A stretch of 64,000 nucleotides of DNA from CAYLXP01 sp964387425. GTDB taxonomy: Bacteria > Verrucomicrobiota > Kiritimatiellia > UBA8416. The notes beneath the pieces are model-generated. The model was not told the origin of the DNA, did no database searches, and saw only the letters and a list, made by a program, of their open reading frames with translations. The stretch spans positions 1-64,000 of the forward strand of contig CAYLXP010000003.1 of assembly GCA_964387425.1 (NCBI GenBank), read 5' to 3'. Position numbers and translations under genes: made by a program. Position 1 is the first letter of the stretch; each line of letters starts with the position of its first letter. Positions 7,731 through 16,286 of this stretch are shown here, piece after piece.

Positions 7731-9407
7731 TCACTGCGTCATTGCCGGGCGTCCCCAGTCCACGCTGACTTTGACCTCTGGCTTGGCGGGTTTCTCCACG
7801 GTCACGATCTCGGCATCGGGATCGAACAGCGGCCAATCGTCAGTGCGGAAGGGAGAGGCCGGATTGCCCTCTTTGTTATAGAGCAGGTTGCGCTGGGAAG
7901 GGTTCATGGCCCAGGCATAGCGCACGGCCACCGGTTTCCGAACCTTGGAAGATGAAACGACTACGGTGCTTCCGACAATCTCAGCATCCGCCCAGTGCCA
8001 GACCTTGTCCGCACCGGCAATAGCGAAGGTGTCGAGCTGACCGGGCTTGGCAGTCATCAGCCCCGAACCGACGGAGTCGAATTCAAGCACGATCTTATCG
8101 CCCTTGATCGTCTGCTTCCTAAGCATGGGGCTGGCCACGAAGTCCTTCCCGTAGGTCTGACTCAGTGCAACATAGGCGTGGCGCAAGCCTATCGGCTTCT
8201 TGTTCTTGGGATGGAGGGCAACGGCGTCACCGGTGTCGATTGACACTGCCATTCCCGTGTTTGGAACCTTCTTTGCTACTTCGAGCATCGATTCGCGACT
8301 CACGACCCAGGGAGCTGTCAGACCTTCGACCGGTTCGGTCTGCACCGGCGTCCAGCTAGGCAACTGCGTGAACAGGAAGGGAAATGCCGGGTCGGTGTTG
8401 CCACCGGAGAGCTCGTGCCAGGACGAGCGATAGTAGTTGATCAGCATCGCAAGCTGGTTGCGGTAATGATAGGCCTGCGGAACGTTCTTGGCATTGCGCT
8501 CGCCCTGGTACCAGATGGCACCGCGGATGCCGTAGGGGCGAACCGGATAGATCATGGCGTTGAACTGGTGCCCCGGATACTGGTGACCCAACGTGGCTGG
8601 CTTGGTGATGATCGGCGGAGAGAGAGCCTTAACCTTGTTCTTCATGGTCTCTCCGGCATTAATCTTCGCATTGTATTCAGTCAGTTCCTTCGCGTGTTTC
8701 TCCAAGCCCTTGGCCCGGTCGCTCTCTGTCCCTGGTTTTTCGTCATACGAGGCCTTGTGCGCGATAGTGCGCGGATCATCCTGCTGGATTTCCCACGGCA
8801 TCCAGCCTTCGATCGGCGTACCCGCAAAAGCCTGCTGAATGATGCCGACGGGGATGCCGAGCTCTTCGTGCAGCTTCTTGCCGAAGTAGTAGGAGACCGC
8901 CGAGGTCTCCGCTGCCGACTGCGGATCGCACGGTTTCCACTTGGACAGGCGGTCGCGCGGATAGTCCAGGGGCTCGTGCCAGTGTTCGCGTGCTGATTTG
9001 AAGATGCGGAAGTTCGGCAGGTTGACCTCGGCCTCATTCTCGAACCCGAACGAGTTGCCCATTGACCAGCCCATATTGGACTGCCCGGCGCAGAGCCAAA
9101 CTTCGCCGATGGCAACGTTCTTGATTCTGATCGTATCGCCTTTACCACTGATCGTCAGCGAGTGACCGGTGCCGTGTTTCGGTGTTTCAAGGAACAGTTT
9201 CCATCTTCCGTCTGCATCGGTTCTCACCGTGGCTTCTGCGCCCCAGCTGGCCTGGACCTTCACCGTTTCACCCGGCTCCGCCCAACCCCAGAAGGTGTTC
9301 TTCGTCTCCTGCTGGAGAATCATGTTATCGCAGAAAAGACGCGGAACGCGCACATCTGCTACCGCTGACACACAAATCATCACAACAACCAAAGCAATGC
9401 GTTTCAT
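7731..9407 (-). CDS. Sialate O-acetylesterase-like SASA-family esterase
   Basis: Start at 9407 with GGGAG eight bases upstream and a signal peptide (MKRIALVVVMICVSAVA); a GTG three codons earlier is less likely. The 558-residue product has an N-terminal beta-sandwich, then the SASA (SGNH-like) domain with VWLCAGQSNMGWSM, nucleophile Ser110. Further typical motifs are AFAGTPIEGWMPW and GAIWYQGE. Members remove O-acetyl groups from sialic acids or, in polysaccharide loci, from other sugars; no sialic acid genes are seen here, so a plant or algal glycan is more likely. It lies 26 bp upstream of the fucosidase gene. Confidence 0.88.
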   Translation of the reverse strand: MKRIALVVVMICVSAVADVRVPRLFCDNMILQQETKNTFWGWAEPGETVKVQASWGAEATVRTDADGRWKLFLETPKHGTGHSLTISGKGDTIRIKNVAIGEVWLCAGQSNMGWSMGNSFGFENEAEVNLPNFRIFKSAREHWHEPLDYPRDRLSKWKPCDPQSAAETSAVSYYFGKKLHEELGIPVGIIQQAFAGTPIEGWMPWEIQQDDPRTIAHKASYDEKPGTESDRAKGLEKHAKELTEYNAKINAGETMKNKVKALSPPIITKPATLGHQYPGHQFNAMIYPVRPYGIRGAIWYQGERNAKNVPQAYHYRNQLAMLINYYRSSWHELSGGNTDPAFPFLFTQLPSWTPVQTEPVEGLTAPWVVSRESMLEVAKKVPNTGMAVSIDTGDAVALHPKNKKPIGLRHAYVALSQTYGKDFVASPMLRKQTIKGDKIVLEFDSVGSGLMTAKPGQLDTFAIAGADKVWHWADAEIVGSTVVVSSSKVRKPVAVRYAWAMNPSQRNLLYNKEGNPASPFRTDDWPLFDPDAEIVTVEKPAKPEVKVSVDWGRPAMTQ

Positions 9408-9452
9408 ATCAATCACTCCCTGTATTTCACCCGCTTGTTCGTCCTCTGAAGA

Positions 9453-9551
9453 TGCGGGCTAAAGCCCGGACTACAAACGCCGTTTCGCCCAAGATGGCGT
9501 TTGTAGTTCAAGCTTCAGCTTGTCTCCCGTTTGTAGTCCGGCCTTTAGGCC
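9453..9551. repeat. GTAG-headed REP trio between two esterase genes
   Basis: An inverted REP ending in CTAC at 9473 (stem CGGGCTAAAGCCCG) faces two direct REPs starting with GTAG at about 9502 and 9532. They are near-identical to those beside the RAYT gene at 21-913, showing dispersal within the region. They fill the 161-bp spacer between the two SASA genes. Confidence 0.8.
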
Positions 9552-9568
9552 GCAGATGCCTTTACCTG

Positions 9569-10306
9569 CTACTCAGGTCTTCCATCCTCTGCCGGTGTCT
9601 TCCCCTTAATCAACGCTACCGCCTGACGGGCCATGCGTTGCCCCATCAACGTGTAGCCTTCCGGCGGATAATGCAGGCCATCCTTAGGGCCATTGCAGTC
9701 ATCCACATCCACGAGCGCGGCGCGCGGATCGTTGGCCACCACCTTCTCTTGTGCCTTACGAACAACCATCCAGCCATCAAAGATCTTGCCCTTGGTGTTC
9801 TTCGAGCCGAAATCGCTGATTCGTGCGATTACGACGTTCATCTTCGGCGCCGAGAGGTCCTTTCTGAGTTTCGCGACGAGCTGCTTCAGGGCCTCTTCGT
9901 ATACGCCTTCCGTCCCGCGTTTTGCATCCGACTCGCCCTGCATCCAGAGGAAGGAGATACTCGCGGGTTTCCTGGCGAGGAGTGGTTTGACCGCGGTCAT
10001 GATGCGGTCGTAGTAGGGCGTTCCCTTCACCTTATCCTCCGCGCGAATCGCCTTCGCATCCAGGCCCTTGGCATCGGCCAACGCATCCCACTCGGCCAAC
10101 CAATTGCGAATTGGCTTCCCTGAGAAGGCGGCTTTCACGTACAACACCTCCGCACCAGGGAGAAGCGCCTTCGCCTCCGGAAGGAAATCTCTCTCGGGCT
10201 TCAGTCGCGCCATGTTGGACTGCCCTGAGAGAATGAACAGATGCGTCTCCGCTGCACTGCAAGACAGGGTGACTGCGAGAAAGGCTAGAACTACTGCTTT
10301 TGTCAT
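9569..10306 (-). CDS. SGNH/SASA-family acetylesterase, single-domain
   Basis: A 245-residue secreted esterase: signal peptide MTKAVVLAFLAVTLSCSA, then LFILSGQSNMARL with nucleophile Ser30, then SFLWMQGESDA (block III-like) and DGLHYPPEGY carrying the Asp-x-x-His pair. It is the compact form of the SASA domain found in the neighbouring 558-residue protein. Two different SASA esterases in one operon suggest a substrate acetylated at more than one position, or on different sugars. GGAGGAGAC precedes the start. Confidence 0.88.
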   Translation of the reverse strand: MTKAVVLAFLAVTLSCSAAETHLFILSGQSNMARLKPERDFLPEAKALLPGAEVLYVKAAFSGKPIRNWLAEWDALADAKGLDAKAIRAEDKVKGTPYYDRIMTAVKPLLARKPASISFLWMQGESDAKRGTEGVYEEALKQLVAKLRKDLSAPKMNVVIARISDFGSKNTKGKIFDGWMVVRKAQEKVVANDPRAALVDVDDCNGPKDGLHYPPEGYTLMGQRMARQAVALIKGKTPAEDGRPE

Positions 10307-10315
10307 CGTCTCCTC

Positions 10316-11053
10316 CTAATGAACTATTACCAGCGTGCCGCCGGGGTTGAGGCTGTTGCGCTCAAAGAGCCACTGCACCTCTATTGCAGACAAGGCGTGA
10401 TCAAAGACCCACACTTCATCGAACTGTCCGTCGAAGCCAACGGTATCCAGCCCCAGGCCGCCGCCAATGCGTTGCAGGACCATCCCGGTATCGTCATCCG
10501 TGTTCCAGCTGCCGTTCATGGGAGCCCCATCCTCGTAGGCAGTCACCACGTTGTTGCTGCCGTCTGTCGAAAGCGCAATGTGATGCCACACGTTCGTGTC
10601 GATGGCCGGTGATGCGGCGGACGATATCCAAGTCAGCGTGTCTGTATGATGCTGGGCACGCAAAGTCACTTTGCGGGGGCCGCCCCCCGCTACAGTTTCG
10701 CCGTCAACGTTGTAGCGGAAGGTATTGTTCTGCTGACCGTTGCCGGCGAGGGCCTGGTTGTTCGTGTCGCTGGCGGCTTTGTACCAAAATGTACAGCTCC
10801 AGGCGTTCGACGTAGTGAACGTAATCGCTGATGTGAACTGAACATACGCCGTACCGCCATCCGTGGACACGCTCCCGGCACCAAACCTGGCATCAGTGAC
10901 AATTGCTGCTGTTCCACTTCCAGCCGAAGAACCGTCGTTGCCGCTGCCGGACGAATCGCTCAGATCCGTGTCAAACGTGTAGTGCAGCACAGCACCTGCC
11001 TGGGCCGAGCACGCCATGAAGACGGCCACCAGAACAGATATCGCGATCCTCAT
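10316..11053 (-). CDS. Secreted LamG (concanavalin-like) domain protein
   Basis: Start at 11053 gives a clean signal peptide (MRIAISVLVAVFMACSAQAG), 245 residues in all. The remainder is one LamG/pentraxin-like jelly roll: VLHYTFDTDLSDSSGSGNDG near the N-terminus, NVWHHIALSTDG in the middle and GFDGQFDEVWVFDHALS near the end. Such domains bind carbohydrates or cell surfaces. Around residues 121-134 the sequence VAGGGPRKVTL is encoded by a GTAG-headed palindrome (see the repeat at 10657-10693). The C-terminus ends in LVIVH, much like the FIVH end of the repeat protein at 26356-27858. It lies between the GH94 and SASA genes. Confidence 0.8.
   Translation of the reverse strand: MRIAISVLVAVFMACSAQAGAVLHYTFDTDLSDSSGSGNDGSSAGSGTAAIVTDARFGAGSVSTDGGTAYVQFTSAITFTTSNAWSCTFWYKAASDTNNQALAGNGQQNNTFRYNVDGETVAGGGPRKVTLRAQHHTDTLTWISSAASPAIDTNVWHHIALSTDGSNNVVTAYEDGAPMNGSWNTDDDTGMVLQRIGGGLGLDTVGFDGQFDEVWVFDHALSAIEVQWLFERNSLNPGGTLVIVH
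10657..10693 (-). repeat. GTAG-headed palindrome lying in frame inside the LamG gene
   Basis: On the minus strand it starts at GTAG (10693) followed by CGGGGGGCGGCCCCCG and then a second small palindrome GCAAAGTGACTTTGC. It is read in the frame GTA-GCG, which avoids the TAG inside the head. It supplies about 12 residues of the jelly roll, probably a surface loop. Confidence 0.55.
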
Positions 11054-11063
11054 CGCTCTCTCC

Positions 11064-14000
11064 TCACTTGATGTTGATCGGGCTGAGCGACACATCTCGC
11101 GTAAGCCCCCTGCACATCAACTCACCACGCGGCTGGTCGAGATCCGCAGGCATGCGGATTTCGCCGTCCACCAGCGTTGCCCCCATCACGCCCTCGATCG
11201 CCTGGCGCAGCATCCAACCGGCGGCGCCGGTGTATCCGTTCCAGATCATGCGACCGGGGTCGAACTTCGTCAGGTAGTCGGCGCACTGCTTGTTGGGCTG
11301 CCCACCGTAGACTTCGATTTCCTCCGGCGTGGTGTGAGAAATAGCCGCCGTCTTGTACCAGAGTCGAGCCGCAGCATCGCGGTAGTACTGGGCCGTCTCG
11401 GGAACGCCGTCGGCAGCGAACTGCTCAGCCAACAGGCGGCAGGCACGCACCAGCCACTGTACGCCGTGGCTGTACATGCCGTTCTCACGCACGCCTTCAG
11501 GGTAGTAGCTGCTGCGACCGAGGAAGGGCTTCGTGTCAGCGCGTAAGGGCGGGAAGCCAAGGCTGATGGTGTTATCACCCTCAAGCACGCGAATGGCTGT
11601 ATCCACCGCGGTACGCCCACGATCCTTGTTGATCCCGGCATAGACGGCCCAGGCAGCGGTCAACGCATCGGTTTCCCAGTAGCCTGCACCTTCGACACCG
11701 ATCTCGGTGCCGTCGTCGTGAATTGCGCGCAGGTAACGATCGCCACGCCACGTCTTCTCGGTCGCCTCGGCCAGCTCCGCCAGCTTCTGCTCATAGTGCT
11801 TACGTCGATCCGCACCGTCTCGCTGCTCGATCGTACCGAGCAGATTGCTGAGAATATAGGTCAGGAAGAAGGCGAGCCAGATGCTCTCGCCGCGGCCTTC
11901 ACTGCCGATCTCGTCGAGGCCGTCGTTCCAATCGCCCGTACCAATCAGCGGAATCCCGTTACGTCCCATGCGTTTTTCGAATACAAGGTCGATCGCTTTC
12001 AACACGTGGCGATACACGCTGTCACCGAGCGGCGAACGCAACGGGCAGAAGCCCATCCCGTGCTTGCCGTGCGGAAGCGGAGCCAGTGGGGTCTCGCTGT
12101 CGAGATAGGTCACCTGCTCATCCAGCAGGCCCGTGTCTCCAGTCATGCGCACATATTCCGAAACGCCCCACCCCAGCCATAGCAGGTTATCAGACGCGTG
12201 GGAGCGGCAGGCGAACCCGGTTCTCCCATCGTCCTGCGTGAAGAACCAATGGGTAACATCCCCCTCTTTGAACTGTTGCGACGCGTGCAGCAGAAGCTGC
12301 TTGCGCGCAAGCGCGGGGTCGACCCAGATCAGGTTGACCGTATCCTGCAGCTGATCCCGGAAACCAAAGGCGCCACTGGCCTGGTAGAACCCCTTGCGCG
12401 CCCAGATGCGTTCGGCGAGCGCCTGGTACTTCATCCAATCGACGTAACCGTTGAACTCGGGATCCGAGGTTTCGATCTTCACGGTCGAGGTGAAGCCCTG
12501 CCACCAGCTGCGCGTCGCTTCCAGACTGGCCCGACAGGCATCCACCGTGGAGAAGCGTTCAACGACGCCCTTCGCATCGGCCTGCGTATCGGCCTGACCA
12601 AGCACGACCGCAATCGTGGCCTCTCCGTTGGCGGGGATTTCAACGCTAGCCAGCATCGCCGCACACGGCATGGTGTCGTCACTGCCGCCATCCGCCTGGC
12701 CGCTCTCGACGGCAACGGGGTGCGCGAACGAGCGTCCCTTCCCGAAGAAGCTACCGCGCTGCGTCACGACCGACTCCGTCGACGCGGTCATTGCCACGAA
12801 CGCAGGCCCGGAGCGGAAGCTGTTGTCCGGATTCTCGAATGTGATCGCCTCACCGATGCGACCGATCTTCAACGGCCCCGCCATCTCGGGGCTGTGGGCG
12901 AGCGCGATCTGGAAGTATGGCGCCACACGTAGCGTGCGGCTCTCGCTGCCATGATTCCGCATCGTAAGCAGATACACACCGGTCGGGGCATCGAGCGGAA
13001 CGTGCGTCGTCAGTTCCGTTTCCAGCCAGCCCTTGCGCATGTTGAACGTGGCGACTCCATCCATTCCGAAGCGGACGTCCTGTTTAGCCTCCGGGTCGCG
13101 AATGGGCTCGAATGTCGGCGAGAACCATGCGTCACGTGACTCGTCGTAGAGATAGAAGGCCTCCGACGGCATTTCGCGCGTCACAAGGTCGGCCCAGTCA
13201 GTCGTAAGCCGATTCTGCTGCGCGTTGCCGTTGGCGGACGTGTGCAGACCGCGATTCGTCACGCAAAGAACGTGCCCCAGGAAGTTCGACATCGTGTGGT
13301 CGAATGGCCGTGGAGTGTAGGGGGTGCGCACGTGAAGCACGGCACCACCGTTCTCGTATTCCGTGTAGGGCAGTTCGATATCTTCAGGCACCTCGCCGTG
13401 GCCGATCATCGGTCCCTGGGTGCTGGATTCCTGCGCTTCGACAGAGACGCCCTCGGGAGCAAGGTGCTCGCGAATCCAGGTTTTCGCCTGGTCATGCGAA
13501 TCGGCGCAACCGACGAGTAGCGAGAGCTTCGCCTGCCCTTTCGGTTCAACACTTACGCCCAGCAGCAGGGCGCCGATGGGGTCAAAGGTCGGATAGGCTG
13601 GCGTATCGATGCAGGAGAGGAATCGTCGCGTCTGCAGCGCACGTGGATTCCAAATCGTTCCCGCACGACCAATGTAGTCCACGCGGCCGGTGAGGAATCC
13701 CTCCGGGGCCGAGGCAGAGGCGAGGATGCCAACCTTGTGTGAGTGGCGATGCAATGCCAGAACGGCATTCAGGGATGTATCGTAGGACATCTCCGGATAG
13801 AGCCGGTTGTACTGCGTGTGATTCCGGTCTCCGACGGCATTGTCGAGCAACCACTCGAGGTACGGCGAGACCTTCAGCTCCCGAGTCGCATCCGACAGGT
13901 TCTCGATCGTAAGATCCCACCGTTCGACGGCGGCGCTTGCATCGGGCAGCGTGATGGCAAGGGTCGCCTTCAGGTCATTGACCGTCTGAACCACGTTCAA

Positions 14001-15983
14001 GGTACCGTTGGAGCGCGAGCAGGCCGCCTTCGGGAAGAGCTCTTCCGGATGATTGCCAAGCACGGGCCAGCTACTCGAACTCCCCTCGCCCGTCGCTTCA
14101 GACAGGAAGAGCGCCCTTCCGGCTGGCTCCACCCCTTCGAACGAGGGACGTGTCACCGTGACGCCTTCGTGGAAGAGACGGCTGCAGGCCTCTCCGCTGG
14201 CTTCAAGCTCTACCTCGTAGGTAAGGTTCCCGATCCGCAGTCCGTGACCGGCAGCCGCCTTGGCGCGGGCCTTTATCTTGCCGACCACAACGGAAACCAC
14301 AATCAGCAGCAGGACGAAGATGCCCAGTCCAATCAGGGACCAATCAGGACGGTCACCGGCAGCAGCCAGCATCGCCTGGCTGTCGTTCCAAACCTTGTCC
14401 CACTCGGCGCCGGCCGGCAGGTAGAATGGAATCAAGAGTGGCGCCCAGGTCGTAAAGCGCTTCACGCCTTCCGGGATATAGCGCGCGGCGGCATCCGGGC
14501 CAATGAAGCGCGCCACCTTCTCATCCAGGCGATCCATCCCAATGAAACTTAAGTTCACTAATGTCGCAACCCTCAGCCCCATGTGATCGACGAAGAGCAG
14601 AATGCGGAAGCCGCCATAGACGAGAATCCAAGTGAAGACTCCGAGGCTCCAGGCGTTGAAGGCCTCCTCGCCCATGAAGATCTGGTTAACGGTCGCGAAG
14701 ACGGAGCGAATCGCACCGTCCTGGTTGTACCACATCGGCGTCCCCATCGGACGCAGGAAGCTGAAGATGACCGGAGACATCCAGAGTCCCCACCGCATGA
14801 CGCGAATGGTGCCCTCGACCAGCTCGGTCACCCCTTCGCGGGAAGGGATACGCTTCACGGGCGCCCATGTTCTCTCGAAGAGCGCCTGTAGGAACGCCTT
14901 GTTGATGGCGAACAACCATGCCGCAATTCCCCAGACTGACACTCCGATAATCGCCTCATTCAGAAGCATCTTTGTGCCGCCGCTTACCGCCGTCAGCTTG
15001 ATGTAGCCCCAGTTGTTGAGCAACATCCGAAACTCGTCCGGGCGAGTCGTTCGCACGCTGTTGCAGGCCGAGACGAGGGCATTCGGGTCCATACCGAACG
15101 CGGTGTAGAGATTGAACTTCGTGAGGACGATCGGAATCTGGTTCGTGTCGAAGTAGAACGCCAGGGCCGCCCCGATGAAAGCACCCATTCCGGCATCGAC
15201 GAAATAGAGACGCGGGGACTTCACACCGCCACGGCTACGTGCACCGAGGACGAGATCGCGCAGCAGGCTTACACCCGCAAAGACGGCCAACCCGGCCAGG
15301 GCGCCGAACCCCATGCGAAAGCCCGTCGCACGCTGAGAGAGCCCCATGCCGAGGGCCGCCGCGATGGCGATACCCACGGCGGCACCACGGACGTAGAGTG
15401 AGGGCTTCCGGTACGCCAGCATCGCCCGCTTGAAGAAGCTCTCGCTCCCGTCGAAGGACTCGATGATCGTCTTGCAGACGGGAAACACGAGGATACCTAC
15501 AACGGCCAGCACGACGAAAGGCACCTGCTGGTAAGCACTGCGCACGGCATCCATCGCCACGACGATGCCGGTCAGCTGCAGCAGTCCCATCAAGATGCCA
15601 CTGTAGGCTGCGCCCTTGAGCATACCGCTCTTGCTGTTACCGAGAACCACGTTACGGTCGGGAACCACGCCGTGCATGCCATCGAGGATCAGGCCTGTGA
15701 GCAGGAAGGCCTCGGCCCAGAGTGCGGCCTGCGAAACCATCGTGCAGAGAACGGCGGCAACGGCGCGAAGCAGGGCAGGCCATGCGGCGACGGCCGGCCC
15801 GGAGCCAAGATCGGCTACCATGGGTGCCAGCACGACGGCAGCAGCGGGAAGCGCCAGCCAGCCGTGGACAGCCACGCCCTTGACGAATGTCCGCCGGTTG
15901 ATCCAGGCAAACGCATTGGCCACGATTTCGTTGGCTAGAAAGAGGGCCAGGGCCCAAACCGCAAGTGTAGTCGGATCTGTCAT
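11064..15983 (-). CDS. Membrane-anchored GH94 protein related to the C-terminal half of cyclic beta-1,2-glucan synthase
   Basis: A 1639-residue protein. Residues 1-590 carry about a dozen hydrophobic segments (for example WALALFLANEIVANAFAWI and IGLGIFVLLLIVVSVVVG). After residue 600 come two beta-sandwich regions, then a GH94 (alpha/alpha)6 barrel. GTGDWNDGLDEIG places the general-acid Asp at about residue 1354; FRDQLQD and YWETDALTAAWA are further GH94 signs. The sequence resembles NdvB and 1,2-beta-oligoglucan phosphorylases more than cellobiose phosphorylase. NdvB itself is about 2800 residues and has a GT84 domain; none is visible here. It may degrade, trim or transport beta-glucan at the membrane. 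It heads the 16-4 kb operon. Confidence 0.75.
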   Translation of the reverse strand: MTDPTTLAVWALALFLANEIVANAFAWINRRTFVKGVAVHGWLALPAAAVVLAPMVADLGSGPAVAAWPALLRAVAAVLCTMVSQAALWAEAFLLTGLILDGMHGVVPDRNVVLGNSKSGMLKGAAYSGILMGLLQLTGIVVAMDAVRSAYQQVPFVVLAVVGILVFPVCKTIIESFDGSESFFKRAMLAYRKPSLYVRGAAVGIAIAAALGMGLSQRATGFRMGFGALAGLAVFAGVSLLRDLVLGARSRGGVKSPRLYFVDAGMGAFIGAALAFYFDTNQIPIVLTKFNLYTAFGMDPNALVSACNSVRTTRPDEFRMLLNNWGYIKLTAVSGGTKMLLNEAIIGVSVWGIAAWLFAINKAFLQALFERTWAPVKRIPSREGVTELVEGTIRVMRWGLWMSPVIFSFLRPMGTPMWYNQDGAIRSVFATVNQIFMGEEAFNAWSLGVFTWILVYGGFRILLFVDHMGLRVATLVNLSFIGMDRLDEKVARFIGPDAAARYIPEGVKRFTTWAPLLIPFYLPAGAEWDKVWNDSQAMLAAAGDRPDWSLIGLGIFVLLLIVVSVVVGKIKARAKAAAGHGLRIGNLTYEVELEASGEACSRLFHEGVTVTRPSFEGVEPAGRALFLSEATGEGSSSSWPVLGNHPEELFPKAACSRSNGTLNVVQTVNDLKATLAITLPDASAAVERWDLTIENLSDATRELKVSPYLEWLLDNAVGDRNHTQYNRLYPEMSYDTSLNAVLALHRHSHKVGILASASAPEGFLTGRVDYIGRAGTIWNPRALQTRRFLSCIDTPAYPTFDPIGALLLGVSVEPKGQAKLSLLVGCADSHDQAKTWIREHLAPEGVSVEAQESSTQGPMIGHGEVPEDIELPYTEYENGGAVLHVRTPYTPRPFDHTMSNFLGHVLCVTNRGLHTSANGNAQQNRLTTDWADLVTREMPSEAFYLYDESRDAWFSPTFEPIRDPEAKQDVRFGMDGVATFNMRKGWLETELTTHVPLDAPTGVYLLTMRNHGSESRTLRVAPYFQIALAHSPEMAGPLKIGRIGEAITFENPDNSFRSGPAFVAMTASTESVVTQRGSFFGKGRSFAHPVAVESGQADGGSDDTMPCAAMLASVEIPANGEATIAVVLGQADTQADAKGVVERFSTVDACRASLEATRSWWQGFTSTVKIETSDPEFNGYVDWMKYQALAERIWARKGFYQASGAFGFRDQLQDTVNLIWVDPALARKQLLLHASQQFKEGDVTHWFFTQDDGRTGFACRSHASDNLLWLGWGVSEYVRMTGDTGLLDEQVTYLDSETPLAPLPHGKHGMGFCPLRSPLGDSVYRHVLKAIDLVFEKRMGRNGIPLIGTGDWNDGLDEIGSEGRGESIWLAFFLTYILSNLLGTIEQRDGADRRKHYEQKLAELAEATEKTWRGDRYLRAIHDDGTEIGVEGAGYWETDALTAAWAVYAGINKDRGRTAVDTAIRVLEGDNTISLGFPPLRADTKPFLGRSSYYPEGVRENGMYSHGVQWLVRACRLLAEQFAADGVPETAQYYRDAAARLWYKTAAISHTTPEEIEVYGGQPNKQCADYLTKFDPGRMIWNGYTGAAGWMLRQAIEGVMGATLVDGEIRMPADLDQPRGELMCRGLTRDVSLSPINIK

Positions 15984-16286
15984 GTCTGCTCCGTAGTGTT
16001 ATCTATCTGAATTCATCGTGTATTCTTGGGCCAGCGATCGCCCTGCCGGATTCAAATCCCTTTGGAGTGCGGCGATGAAATCGCCGCTTTCCGCGAGCGC
16101 GGAGCGCGTGAATTCACGAGATAGCGTCCGATTCAATCCACGATTCTCGCTCACGTCACGCTCCGCTCGAATCCAAAGCGGTGACTTCCTACTACGCCGT
16201 CGCAAGCTCCTGGCTTCGTAGGACAAGCCGTCACCGCACTCCAAATTCTCCTGAGCTCCTGCAAAACGTTCATCATCAGTCTCGCG
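15984..16286. repeat. Intergenic spacer with long imperfect palindrome
   Basis: No gene is visible. TTTGGAGTGCGGCGATG near 16050 is matched in inverse by GTCACCGCACTCCAAA near 16240, and two inner arms (ATTTCATCGCC-like, and AAAGCGGTGACTTCC near 16178) add further pairing. This is a third palindromic repeat family, distinct from the GTAG-headed REPs. It separates the minus-strand sulfatase end from the start of the GH94 gene and so may also end the transcript. Confidence 0.55.
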
